This document shows positions 37,105-48,448 of a stretch of 64,000 bases of DNA, piece by piece (positions within the stretch are counted from its first letter, which is position 1; each line of letters begins with the position of its first letter). The notes beneath the pieces were generated by a model, which saw only the letters and a program-made list of their open reading frames with translations, ran no database searches and had not been told where the DNA came from. The stretch spans positions 39,411,822 to 39,475,821 of the forward strand of contig OX365955.1 of the NCBI GenBank assembly GCA_947247005.1. Direction: 5' to 3'. The DNA is from Spisula solida (lineage: Eukaryota; Mollusca; Bivalvia; Venerida; Mactridae). The position numbers and the translations under genes were made by a program.

Positions 37105-37414
37105 CACAGACACTTGGGGTCTCGACCCCGCCCCCAGCTACGCACCTGAGTATATTTTTAACATCAACATTGTATACCCAGACCCATACATTAATCACAC
37201 AAACGTTATTTAACGTATCCGGGACAAATAAAAATATCCGTAAATGCCTCTCTAATTAAAGCAGTAGAGGACGTACGTAGATTTTTGTATTAATATCAAA
37301 TACATTCAACAAATGCTTGTGTGAGTACTGAATGGGTCTGGATATATAATATAAAAAAAATATTTCCAGGCGCTTAGCGGGAGGGGGGCGTGGTCCAGAC
37401 CCTAAGTGTCTGTG
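37105..37414. mobile_element. MITE with perfect 8-bp target duplication GACATTAG
   Basis: Left end cacagacacttggggtctcg, right end gaccctaagtgtctgtg (inverted). Flanks GACATTAG at 37097-37104 and 37415-37422 are identical. hAT-type by duplication length; ends begin CACAG. Subterminal accccgcccccagc / gggaggggggcgtggt is also inverted. Confidence 0.92.
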
Positions 37415-37769
37415 GACATTAGTTGACTACATTATGATTAATATGAAAATGATCACACATATATAGGTTGATATTTGTAATTGAATGATTATATACATTA
37501 AACATGGTGAATCATACATGTTATAATAATTCAACGGAACGCGATTCATGACGCGTTTCACGTTAATTAAATGGGCCCAACTTATCATGGAACAACACTG
37601 AGCGCCCAACATGGGAGCTATATGTGCGCCTAACACGGGAGCTATACATCCTAAGTACATGATTTTTAATGACACAGCCTGGTACCATACGACCAGCTCC
37701 TGCTCCTAAGGCAGGCACATCAATAACTAGACCGCCAAGGCTAACAAATATGTAAGTGTGTCCTTCTAT

Positions 37770-38155
37770 CACTAGACCACCCGGGCTGGTGTGTCCTGAG
37801 GTCGCAGCTACAATCACTGGACCACCCGGGCTGGTGTGTCCCAGGGTCAAAACGTCAATCACTAGACCACCCGGGCTGGTGTGTCTAGAGGTTGAAACTT
37901 CTATCACTGGATAACCTGGGCTGGTGTGTCCTGAAGTCGAAACTTCAATCACTAGACCACCCGGGCTGGTGTGTCCTGAAGTTGATACTTCAATCACTAG
38001 ACCACCTGGGCTGGTGTGTCCTGAGGTCGAAACTTCAATCACTAGACCACCCGGGCTGGTGTGTCCCGAGGTCGAAACTTCAATCACTAGACCACCCGGG
38101 CTGGTGTGTCCCGAGGTCGAAACTTCAATCGCTAGACCACCCGGGCTGGTGTGGG
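37770..38155. repeat. 45-bp minisatellite, about 9 copies, open on both strands
   Basis: The unit is actagaccacccgggctggt gtgtcctgaggtcgaaactt caatc. cccggg recurs at 37825 and 37870. Being a multiple of three, it gives 15-residue repeats on both strands (EVSTSGHTSPGGLVI on minus, CPEVETSITRPPGLV on plus). GC-rich against its surroundings. Confidence 0.95.
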
Positions 38156-38566
38156 ATCTATATAAAACTTGGTGTCAATATCAACCATAACTTTTCTGGC
38201 AGAGAAGATTTTATCAGAGTTAAAAAATTTCACACTTTCTCTCATAGCTGGGAAATGAAACTGGGATATCGGCCAAGATCACTGTGACCTTAACCTTGAA
38301 AAGCTCAATAAGAAGCATGTATGTCACTAACTTACACACTGTAGAATGCTGGGCCTACTGACTGATAGATTGAAGTCAAACTTTCCTATAAGACAGGGAA
38401 TGTATGATATTGATCTACAATGCCAGAATATTGCCCTACTAGTTTTCTCTATTGATTTAGTTTCCCCATACCGACAAAACTTATGTTGTATGGAATTGAA
38501 CACAAACGTAAAGGTTGCATGGTACTTCTTAGACAGAATAATTAGAAAATAACCGAGAAGTTCAAA
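38156..38566. other. No feature seen
   Basis: AT-rich sequence. A short open frame at 38346-38552 (plus) has no recognised motif. Confidence 0.4.
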
Positions 38567-38762
38567 AGTATAGGGGTTTCACTAGGTGTAGAATCTCAAG
38601 GGTCATTTTGATAATACTGTACTGGAAGTTACTCCTTTTTAAGCAAAATAACAGTTAAATACCCTTTGGCTACAATTCTAAGGTTCAAAATGCAGATTTT
38701 TTTTAGAAATTCCAGGATTCAAAGGGTCAAATCAAAGTGAACTAAAAATGGTTCCATAGGAC
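38567..38762 (-). mobile_element. Diverged hAT-like MITE (ggggttcca family)
   Basis: Inverted order relative to 53514: ataggggtttcacta, caagggtcattttgataa, ... aaattccaggattcaaaggg, ... aatggttccat. Ends decayed. Confidence 0.55.
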
Positions 38763-39186
38763 ACTGGTACCCCAGCTTGCCATTTGGAACACCCCATGGC
38801 ATAAACTCAATAAATAAGGGGCAACCACACCTAATGTCACCCACATCTTTGACCCTACACTCGTTTACCCATATCCCCTATTATTATTCAACACTAAATA
38901 AGTCAAGGATTGCTGTAGGAGAAGATTTTATCGATATACTAACTTATTACATAATGGCCATGCTATGGAGTCATTTGTTCCGTCATGAAGTAATTATGGA
39001 ATCGCAAAAATGAACGTCTGGCATGCAAAGTCAGCATTCAGATGACAGAACACGGAAATGTCTTAGACGCTTGCATGAAACATCATAGCGTAAATGGACA
39101 TTACTGGTTAACTAATGAAAGCAAAAATGGCAATCCAGAATTGTTGCAATTTTTTCAGTCTTGTAGAAACAAGAAATAGTATGGAG
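38763..39186. other. No feature seen
   Basis: Open frame 38777-39013 (plus) has no recognisable domain. Otherwise AT-rich. Confidence 0.4.
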
Positions 39187-39320
39187 ATTTAAGCCCGATC
39201 CTCGACCTTTTATTGACATAATTTAACAATTGATATCCTGTCTATATTAATAAACCCGGTTGTATGTTTGTATAAGCAGGGAGTATCATAAAGACACTTG
39301 AGGTGTATGATACAAACACA
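39187..39320 (+). mobile_element. MITE family A, truncated copy
   Basis: Contains cgatcctcgaccttttattg, caattgatatcctgtctata and gcagggagtatcataaagac as in other copies, but the right half is missing. Confidence 0.7.
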
Positions 39321-39747
39321 GCAAATTCAAAATTCACAATCTAAATGCTATTAGAAAATAAACGGTCAAAGGGCCATAACTCAACAAATAATGAATGAAT
39401 CTTCATTAAAAACCCTCCTACATGTTATTGTTACAAAAATGTACATAATAATTTAAACTTGTGTGTTAATAAAATGGTCCATTTATTACAATGATAGCTT
39501 GATTGTAAAAACCTATTGGTGCATCAGGATATTACGATCATGTGATTGGTACACTGCTAATGTGCCTACACAAGTCTGGCATCAGCTCTCCCATTTTGCG
39601 GCTCCTATGTTTTAAAAGTATTAGACCATTAAAAACTTGTATACCCCATGTGGTCTCTGTGAGTCAGGCTATTGGCATGTCTTGCAGGTGTACCAAACTT
39701 GTGCACAAGGAACTAGACCGGTTAAAACCAGTGCTAGGCTACTGCCG

Positions 39748-39885
39748 AAATGCCGAGCATAGCTTTTATTTGCCAGTCAGCTTTATGCTGAAATATGGCA
39801 GGCATATATGTGTTCCCCCACCCGGATTTGAACCCGGCTCGCCAGATTAGACGGCAAGCGCGCTAACCATTGAGCTACGGAGTCC
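39748..39885 (-). mobile_element. tRNA-derived SINE family 2, copy 3
   Basis: On minus: ctccgtagctcaatggttag cgcgcttgccgtc, box B ccgggttcaaatcc, body atatgcctgccatatttcag cataaagctgactggc. The best-preserved head of the three copies. It ends two bases from the next MITE. Confidence 0.9.
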
Positions 39886-39886
39886 A

Positions 39887-40015
39887 CTGTAAACCAATTA
39901 ACTTCCTGCAATGTCCATATTAATGTTTTTAGCACTCTCGCGGCGACTTTGCAAAATTCTACCACTCGCGAACTCCTCGATATTAAATCACACAAAATAG
40001 TTTCTTGGTTTACAG
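39887..40015 (+). mobile_element. MITE family G, internally deleted copy
   Basis: Starts ctgtaaaccaatta and ends ttcttggtttacag followed by TA. The left cgcg-rich part is deleted; agcactctcgcggcgac and ccactcgcgaactcc remain. Confidence 0.85.
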
Positions 40016-40100
40016 TAATCAAATCAGTATATCAGGGACAAACACTCTCCATGCATGGAGAGTCATGACGGTGACATTAAACTAACCACTTCAGGTTATA

Positions 40101-40335
40101 GCACAGAGAATTTGACATGAACCTGACCTTTATGCATGAATATATTACAAGGTACTTGCATTGAATATATAAATTTTCGCGAGCAAATCGTGCAATATCG
40201 GTCTAATAGATTGTTGTTTGTATTACAACTCGAGCGTCTTCGTGATACTTTCCGATTATGAAAACATACAACCGGATTTATAATAAGACCCCATAAATCA
40301 GCTGTTAAATTACAAAAATGTATGCTAATCGACTG
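40101..40335 (-). mobile_element. MITE family A copy, decayed right end
   Basis: TA then gcacagagaatttgacatg; the interior gcgagcaaatcgtgcaatat cggtc and gcgtcttcgtgatactttcc matches 62402. The right inverted end is eroded. Confidence 0.8.
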
Positions 40336-41000
40336 TCTGAAAACTACTCTTTACTTGTGGAAAAACAAGCTTTTCAAACTTCAGTTGGTCAACATGAAAA
40401 TAGGCTCATAAGAAGCGCCTCGAGATGCAGATTTCAAATATGGATGAGTCTTATAAGATGGCAAGTAGCACTTACGTCATAAGTAGTACTTACCTTCTAA
40501 TTCTAAGCCAGCGATGTGTACTATAGTTTCAAAGAACAAGATAAATTGCCAGTAACACAGTAATCAATTACGATGATATTTTATCCAACTATTGACAGCA
40601 AATACCAGGTCAACTCATCAAATATTTAACATGGAATTATTTATAGTGCTTCTAAAATCAGTTAACATGCCTTTTATACTACACATGGTGATAAATTGTA
40701 GCAAATTACAAGTCAACTTTACATAAGATAATTAATCAAAACTTTAATCATGTTTTCAGCTCATTTCATTTTTTCAGCTGAGATTTCCATTTGAGGTGCC
40801 TCAACCTGTATAAACCAAATCACTGTATGACTTATTGGGATACTATACAATTCAACTTGTATGACTTATTGTAATTAAAACATCCAATGATTTCCTATCA
40901 CTGCACGGCTTATTGCAAGACTTTGCAATTCGATGTGTACTCCACTGGAAGTTGACTCGTTTATACAGTGTCTGCTTGGGAGATGTCGGGGCCTTACTAC
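40336..41000. other. No feature seen
   Basis: AT-rich sequence with the short direct repeat tatgacttattg near 40825-40870. No gene. Confidence 0.45.
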
Positions 41001-41510
41001 TCTGGCTACTCGACTAGATAATATTTTATCTTTTTTTCAACTTGAGCTACATTTTAATTTAGGCTTGAGCCGAAATATTCTTAGTTTCCCCTTCCCGACC
41101 CTAGCAGATTTAGAATCGGTAGGTAGGTAGGGTAAATATATATTTTTTTGGAATTGTTTCAGTATGATACATGTAGTTATTGGTTAAGACATACAAAAAA
41201 TAAAATTTAGAATTATCTCCAAGGTGAAAACCAACAGTCTTAAATTTAATGGTAAGAAAGAAGTCAGTAAACAAAAAAATAGTTTTCACCTCCAATTCTA
41301 AATACGAAAAATATTATTTCAATTTGGGCAATAAAATATTTTGGGTAGGACCCTTTTTAATTGGGTAGGTAGGGGATGGGGAAACAAACCATATTTTATT
41401 TTAGGCCTTGATTACCTATGTTTGAGGTTGCAAAAGGAAATAATTTCATGAAAAAAGAGTGGACTGAAGGGTTGTCTCCTTTATTTAAACATTATGGTCT
41501 GTATAGGCAG
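41001..41510 (+). mobile_element. Dispersed repeat family F, split by a nested element
   Basis: The left part tctggctactcgactagata atattttat ... taggcttga and the right part ttttaggccttgattaccta ... gagtggactgaagggttgtc are continuous in the other F copies. Here they are separated by 41073-41396. Confidence 0.85.
41073..41396. mobile_element. Nested MITE with aaatattcttggtttcccc ends, copy 1
   Basis: Left aaatattcttagtttcccct, right end reverse-complements to aaatatggtttgtttcccc. The interior has ggtaggtagggtaaatat, gaaaccaacag-like and tgggcaataaaatattttgg. The second copy is at 49929-50242. Confidence 0.85.
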
Positions 41511-41987
41511 ACTAAGGCCTCACATATTTTCTCGAGTTGGTCTCAACATTGAGGTGAAAAATGAGAAAACAAGTCAATATGAATTTTGAAATCGTGCTTC
41601 CTGAATTTTGAGTTGGTCTTAATCTTACCTGAGCATTATGATTTCAATGTTTATTACGCATTTTCGTAATACTTATACTATCATAAGCCAATGCATACAT
41701 GACTCATTCTTCAGAAATTTCATTTTCCTAATCAAAATCTTCACAATATCTTTTTGGTTTACAATCAACCATAACGATCTACACCAGGTGTTAGTAATGA
41801 TCCAATCTACAAGAATAGATAGCTTATACAAAGGAGAACGATTCTAGTGCACTGACCTCGTAGGAATTTTGATGTCAAAAAGTTTCCCCCTCACGCCACT
41901 CATTTCTAGATATTGCAGAACTATTGAATGAAATAAATTATAAAACTTGACTTTTTTTAGGAAAGCAGAGAAGGTTGGTACATGTAG

Positions 41988-42182
41988 TCTGTCTATACAT
42001 ACCCTATGTTTAATTAAAGGAGACAACTCTTCAGTCTACTCTTTTTTCCTGAAATTAATTCCCTTTGCACCCTGAAACATAGGAGATAATCAAGCCCAAA
42101 ATAAAATGTAGCTAAAATTGAAAATGGAATTATGATTATTGATTGAAAAAATATATTATCTAGTCGGGTAGCCAGACTTGCA
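41988..42182 (-). mobile_element. Dispersed repeat family F, inverted copy
   Basis: Minus-strand match to the F consensus from ctggctacccgactagataa through gggcttgattatctcctatg to cctatgtttaattaaag region in inverse order. Confidence 0.8.
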
Positions 42183-42814
42183 AGAAGGTTGGATACTGGC
42201 TACACAATGTCTCGGCGCACTGAGCTTAGTCGTTTAACTAGTTTCGTGCAGGATTGCACTTTTCAGTAACATAGACTGACCTTGCTTGGTCTGTCAAGTA
42301 TTTATACCCTATACATGCAAACGTTTTTGTTTGCCTGACTATTGGTCCAAATGGGACTTATATTGCATTGTGGGATCGATTTGCCATCACGTTTTTTAGT
42401 GTTTGGCTTAGTTGCTATGGTGCTGCTGTGAAAGTTTACAGACAAACTATGTCAACTTCTGGTTTCAAACGATTCCGATGATTTTTTAGGAAAGATTAGT
42501 TTCCAAGTGTAACAGAAATTCATACATTTCGTAGTTACTTCTTCTTTTTCAGATTTATTTGCAGGGCCCACTCGCATTGTCGCAAATGAAATTACTATAT
42601 ACAAGGTTGTAACTCGCACATCGTAAGTAGGTGGATTAAAGCGTACGTATACTGTACATCTCAGGAATGGCAGGTTGCGAGTTCAATCCAAGAGCACAGA
42701 AAACCGAATGTTGTTAAAACTGGTTCTAACAATCAGCTGAGTACACTACATGTAGGGGACTTGGTGTTGAGCTGAAAAAGGTAGGGGCCACTTTTACGTC
42801 CCAGTAGACCAGGA
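42183..42814. other. No convincing gene
   Basis: More even composition than the flanks but no conserved exon recognised. A box-B-like gcgagttcaatcc near 42677 hints at a decayed tRNA-derived SINE. Confidence 0.35.
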
Positions 42815-43005
42815 TAGTCTGGCTACCCGACTAGGTAATATTTTGTCAATCAAATATCAAAACTTTATTTTTAATTTTTAACAGCTAGATGTTATTTTGG
42901 CTATGTTTGAGGATGCAAAGGGAAATAGTTCCTCGAAAAAGAGTAGACTAAGTGAGTTGTCTCCTTTAATTAAACAAAGGGTCTGTATAGACAGACTAGG
43001 ATAAC
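42815..43005 (+). mobile_element. Dispersed repeat family F, copy
   Basis: agtctggctacccgactagg through ttgtctcctttaattaaaca to gtctgtatagacagacta. The gcttgattatct block is deleted. Confidence 0.8.
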
Positions 43006-43202
43006 ATCACAGTCTCCACATGATAATGACAAATATACTGATTGGATACTATCTGTGGGGCTGCATTTACCAAAATTAATCACATAACCACTTATAAATT
43101 TTCCAAACTGTTATAAACCAAATTTTCATGCAAAAAACTTCATGCAACCAGTTCACTTAATAGATTTTTGGAAAGTTTAAATTAGAAACAGAAATCTATT
43201 GA

Positions 43203-43561
43203 CAGTGATTTTTTTTGGGCTATTTTTAGGGCCTAATACAGGCACCTTCCCCTAGCAAAATAACCTCCATTTTCCCCAAAAAATCGTATTTTTTTCCAAA
43301 AAGGTATGCATATTTTCCCCCTTTTGTAGCTGGTTTCAAAGCAACTACAGTATAGCTGTTTTAAAGTCAAAACAATAGATTTTCAAACTTGCAAAAGTTG
43401 TTGCTACATATGACTAGAGTATTATCAGTAGAAAATAGCAAAATATGAACTTTTTACCAAAACAATCTTTTTTGATTATTCCCAATTTCACGAATTGTTG
43501 CGCTAAACTTTCCCAATTTTAAAGGCACAGGCTGTTTAATTTTGTTCAAGAAAAATCACTG
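43203..43561. mobile_element. MITE with cagtgattttt ends and 5-bp target duplication
   Basis: Starts cagtgatttttttt and ends aaaaatcactg. ATTGA precedes the left end (43198-43202) and follows the right end (43562-43566). The C/T-rich interior includes ccttcccctagcaaaataac. Confidence 0.75.
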
Positions 43562-44162
43562 ATTGACAAATTTACTCTGACAGAATAAATATTTCATGAA
43601 AGATAAATGAATTTGTATACAAACACATTAATACAAATAGAGTGCCCACAGAATTTCATTTCAAATTTCCTCTGTACTTAAATGGCAGTTTACATCACAT
43701 TTACAGTAATTGAGAGTGCATCTGGATCATGGTGCTTTTTTTTAATGTCTGAGAAAATGAATGAGTCATCCAGAGAGAAGATGCATGTATGAAGAATGAA
43801 ACTTGATTTTCTCATGATAAAAACAAACTATGACTCATTTTATGAATGAGGAACATGTACAATTGATGCTACCTTTAGGATAACGGTAGTTTAATACCCA
43901 CAGGGATCCAGTAATAGAAGGCGAGAGCCAGGGGGAATAATCCTGGGAAAGTTCACAACCAATAAAATATAAATGCATGTGCATTGTAAAAATGTGATAA
44001 AAAGACATATATCACAACAGCTCCCTGTATTATAAATTAACCTAGACAATGATTATTGGTATTTTGAGAGGAAACATGGAAATATTGGTATTTGATGTTG
44101 GCAGATGCTAAAGTTATATCATACATGTACAATTTTTTCCTTAAAAAATTCCCGGTGAGAGC
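43562..44162. other. No feature seen
   Basis: AT-rich, no exon or element recognised. Confidence 0.45.
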
Positions 44163-44271
44163 TTCATGAATAAATTCATGAACTAGTTCATGAAGAAAAA
44201 AATGGCTGCTGCATAAACAAACAAGTTCATGAACTTCTTTATGAAAATTGGTTCATCAACTACTTCATGAA
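44163..44271. repeat. Cluster of ttcatgaa palindromes
   Basis: ttcatgaa at 44163, 44175, 44187 (exactly 12 bases apart), 44226 and 44264, with near-copies (tttatgaa, ttcatcaa) between. Each is an 8-bp perfect palindrome. Confidence 0.85.
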
Positions 44272-44416
44272 AATGTAGCAGAAGATTTCATTCATATCAA
44301 CAAATCTTGGTAAACCAGGAACAAGTAACTTCTCCACACGTGGAGCAAAATAGACATCAATGTCAAATTTTTATAGAAGGGTATGTATGACCTGCCATGA
44401 CCGTGAGTCAAACCAA

Positions 44417-44658
44417 GGCCCCGATCTCCAGAAGCATCTCAAGTAGAAATCTCAACTCAAATTGAGATTTTGATAATTTCAAAGTCTGAAATTGAGATAA
44501 CTATGAATCTTGAACTCTCAAAATGTTACTGTAATAAACTCAGAATAATGTTTCTGTTTTGTTATACCAATTTAGAGTACAATTTTGCATGTAAACTACC
44601 TCAAACGATAGGTGACAAAATTTGAGTTGAGATTGAGATGTTTCGGGAGATCGGGGCC
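44417..44658. mobile_element. MITE family H (ggccccgatctcc ends), copy 1
   Basis: Starts ggccccgatctccagaagca tctcaa and ends ttgagatgtttcgggagatcggggcc (inverted over about 26 bp). ctcaactcaaatt is subterminal. An open frame at 44540-44737 (minus) overlaps the right half and is not a gene. Confidence 0.9.
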
Positions 44659-44746
44659 TGATCTCAGGGTAACAGAATGAGTGCACTACCAACTGGAACA
44701 AAACCGCGGCCAATAGGAAACAAAATTTTGGCACCATGTGTAATTA

Positions 44747-44940
44747 CTGTAAACCAATACTAACTTTTGCGTTTTGCTGATCGTCGGCATATTGGCAACT
44801 ACAAATTTTCGCGTTTTAAGTTTCCCGCAATGTACAATTATCAATGTTTTAGCACTTTCGCGGTGACTTAATTTCGCGAAATTCTACCACTCGCGAACAT
44901 TGCGAAATTAAATTGCACAAAATAATGTCTTGGTTTACAG
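44747..44940 (+). mobile_element. MITE family G, intact copy
   Basis: Starts ctgtaaaccaatact and ends tcttggtttacag; TA on both sides (44745-44746, 44941-44942). It is 194 bp and cgcg-rich. The best reference for the family. Confidence 0.9.
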
Positions 44941-44950
44941 TACCACAAAG

Positions 44951-45005
44951 GAGGGAGGGGGCATGAGAGGGTGGGGGCATGAGAGGGTGGGGGCATGAGA
45001 GGGTG
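44951..45005. repeat. 16-bp G-rich tandem repeat, 3 copies
   Basis: gcatgagagggtgggg recurs at 44961, 44977 and 44993. Confidence 0.85.
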
Positions 45006-45945
45006 ATGAATCTGGGAATTTATTTATTTTGGCCCTAAGCGTCAGTATGACTCAGTTAGTACAACAATAAACATGCAGTCATGTGATTGCTCTGGTGATT
45101 ACACTTAATTAACCAGAACTGCTTATTTTTCTAGTTGAGTTGATTGTTCAGAAATATAAATAATTATTTCCAGAGAAAGTACATGTACACTGTATCAACA
45201 CTTTTATGGTTAAGTAAACATGAACATACAATTGATTCAAACAAATTGTCTCCCATGACTGAGTGTTTTAGGTTTCTGCCTCTTAATGAGAGTGACAGGT
45301 CAAAGGTTTGAATTCCAGTAGGGGTACATTTTAAAATAACAAGTTGGTGTCTGAGCTACCACTACTGGTAGTTAACTTGGTTTAATTACAAAAATAAAGA
45401 CGTGAATAAATTATTTTCAACGCTGGCACTTGAGGTATAAACTGGGCATAATATTGAATTTCATACAAGACAATGGACAATTAGGTATTGTTCAGTTCGA
45501 CTCAAAAGTTCTGATTTTTTTTTTATGTTATCTAATTTTTGGAGTTTTTCTACATGATTCAGCTACACACACAAACAATTAGAGAACAAATGGTTAATTA
45601 TCATTACATGTATCTCAAATACATTTGTATTTATTTTCAAAACCTGCCAGGCTCTGCCAGCAGAAAACAAGGTGCTGCTTAAAAAGTAACAGACCCAACC
45701 ATTTATAACAGACAAACTACTGTGTATATCATTAACTTAATCTGTTAGCATTATCAGGAGCAAATTAATACAGGCTTCACCTCACTTATATACATTCTAA
45801 TTAACAAACTCGTCAATTGATTACCAACAGAGCCCACCTATTGTTTTTATTCACATGCATGATAGACTGGTGACTCATGTCAGATCCGAAACAGGTAACC
45901 TTATCCCACTGTGGATCAAGCTCACATGTGGAGCACAGCGGTATA
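45006..45945. other. No convincing gene
   Basis: AT-rich. A box-B-like aggtttgaattcc near 45305 suggests a decayed SINE head. No exon. Confidence 0.4.
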
Positions 45946-46152
45946 CTGTAGACCAATATACTTTGGTGAATACTAACTTTCACGTTTTGCTGATCGTCAG
46001 CATATTCGCGCCTACAAATTTTCGCATTTCTAAATCTCCCACAATGTCCTTATCAATGCTTGTAGCACTTTCGCGGCGATTTAATTTCATGAAATTCTAC
46101 CACTCTCGAACTCCACAAAATTAAATCCCGTGAATAATTTCTAGCTTTACAG
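45946..46152 (+). mobile_element. MITE family G, copy
   Basis: Starts ctgtagaccaatatac and ends tagctttacag; TA on both sides (45944-45945, 46153-46154). The open frame at 45855-46124 runs through it. Confidence 0.85.
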
Positions 46153-46264
46153 TATAGTCATACTGGGTAACTGATGGTGAGTTCTGAAAGAAATCATTCA
46201 CTTTACAACTGTTTCTTTTCTTGCTTTCATTCTAACTTTCCATAAGCAACTAAAAATCCTCCTA

Positions 46265-46535
46265 TATTCAGGGTAGCAAAACCACATGACTTTTGGCTAC
46301 AATTCCAAGTACAAATTTGTAAACATTGAAACACAAGTAAAGCCATAAGTATTTTATGTCTTCATCAATTTCTATAAAATATACGCCACACTAAGGGGAA
46401 CATTATTTGCTTTCCATAAAATACAGGATCTTTTTTAGCAGTTTGGCCTTTTTTCCAGTACCCTGTGAAACCTGTATTATCCATGGTTTCACCTGATGTT
46501 GGACAAAACAGCACATCTGCTGAAAGCAAATAATT
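46265..46535. repeat. Dispersed repeat, copy 2 of 2
   Basis: Matches 30795-31070 over ttttggctacaattccaagt, attttatgtcttcatcaatt and ccagtaccctgtgaaacctg. Confidence 0.75.
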
Positions 46536-47059
46536 TTCTGACACTACTAAAATGACACTACCATACAGAATTAGACTGACAGCGCCATGGATATTTGGAG
46601 ACGCTTAAAATTGAGCACATGGACATTTGGAGAGCTTAAATTTGCTAACTCTTAAAAAGTGTTTGGACCCAAATGGGAGCTGACCCTTTGTTTAACTAGT
46701 ATGAATGAAAGGGGACATCTCCTAGGCTACACACATACTGATGAAATAGATATCACTTGGCAGTCTCAAATATATCAATTAAAACTCCAGACTTCAGGAA
46801 ATTTTCAATAGAAATCAGTTTGAATGTCTGACACTATTTTATATTTGTCTATTTATCCCTGATTTGGTTGGACAGATTTATTTTTGGTTGACTCGACAAG
46901 TTTTTAAGTCTGAAAATGTCACTCTGAACGTCTGATATAATTATATAAGCTTTCCTGAGCACTTAAATCTAAACTAGGTAAAGACTTAAACTGTAACATC
47001 GAAAAGCATAGATCACTATGATTATAGCCAATGCCTGAAAAGTGAACATGCACCACTCT
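46536..47059. other. No feature seen
   Basis: AT-rich with a small near-repeat (atggatatttggaga / atggacatttggaga) near 46587-46632. Confidence 0.45.
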
Positions 47060-47640
47060 CAAATTTCGTCATCTCACCTTAAACAATCATCGAGAATCAA
47101 TCTCAAGTTGCGACATCTCACCATAAACAATCTTCAAGAAACAATCTCAAGTTGTGCCATCTCACCTTAAACAATCTTCAAGAAAATAATCTCAAGTTGC
47201 ACCATATAACCTTAAACAATCATCAAGAAGCAATCTTAAAGGTGTGCCATCTCACCTTAAACAATCTCAAGTTGTGCCATCTCACCTTAAACATTCATTA
47301 AGAAACAATCTCAAGTTGTGCCAACTCACCTTAAACAATCTCAAGTTGTGCCATCTCACCTTAAACATTCATTAAGAAACACTCTCAAGTTGTGCCATCT
47401 CACCTTTAACATTCATTAAGAAACAATCTCAAGTTGTGCCATCTCACCTTAAACAATCTCAAGTTGTGCTATCTCACCTTAAACAACCTCAAGAAACAAT
47501 CTCAAGTTGTGCTATCTCACCTTAAACTATCTTCAAGAAACAATCTCAAGTTGTGCTATCTCACCTTAAACTATCTTCAAGAAACAATCTCAAGTTGCAC
47601 CATCTCACCTTAAAAACAATCTTCAAGAAACAATCTTCTA
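47060..47640. repeat. Compound minisatellite (about 30/45-bp units), about 14 copies
   Basis: aatctcaagttgtgccatct caccttaaac recurs, with or without an extra (a)ttcatcaagaaac block, so two unit lengths alternate. Confidence 0.9.
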
Positions 47641-48448
47641 GAATTGTTTTATGCAGGACAGAATTGAACAAGCACTGACACTGTTGGAGAGGAAAGCACT
47701 ATTGATCAACAGAAACAAATTCAAATACCAATAACACTCAATGTTATTGAGCTTATGCATACAGAAAATACATGTGAAAATTATTCCAAGGATACAATTC
47801 AATATTGAAGTCTTGTAATGTAATAAGGCTGATTTTGTTTGAGGTTCTGGCTGTAACCAGTCTCTTTAATCATAGTTTAATGAGACCCTCATTGCTTGGC
47901 ATCGTCCTCATCATCCAATACCTATCAGAATTTAGCTGGGTCACAGGTACAAAGGGGTCCATTATAAGTGTCAACCTGCCTTGCGTTCAAGGAAAAACAC
48001 CAGATAGGAAACGTTTTGTTGAAAATGATTAACTGAAGCATAAGGTTACAATATTAAGTATTTTCATGGCCTTCTTCACCTCTTCTTGCTGGGAATGCCA
48101 GGTTTGCCTTGCTGGCAATGCTGGGTTTGCCTTGCTGGCAATGCTGGGTTTGCCTTGCTGCTCAAGTAAATTTCTTTAAATCATCATATAATTTTCCTCA
48201 AAAATGAAACTTTCCTATACCCCTAATAAGTTGTTTGCTATGCATGTAATTAATATACCATATTTTTGCATAAAATTACAGACATGGTGCTCCTGACACC
48301 CCAAGTTGGAAAAAAAACCTGAAATTGGTAGGTACCCAATGCTTTGGTTAACGAGGCTCCTAAAACAGTGATTTTGTTGGGTCAATGCCGATGGCAACAT
48401 ATCCTTAAGTTATGGGACCAAGGGACCAAAGTTCTATTTAATATTATA
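47641..48448. repeat. Mostly unique; 23-bp tandem repeat at 48085-48162
   Basis: tttgccttgctggcaatgct ggg occurs at 48103, 48126 and 48149. Open frames 47805-48032 (plus) and 48215-48400 (minus) show no domain. Confidence 0.7.

Noticed and set aside
43203..43561. Ends cagtg/cactg as possible recombination-signal (RSS/Transib) relatives
   Set aside because: Only five bases match and no nonamer is visible; the 5-bp duplication alone does not justify it.
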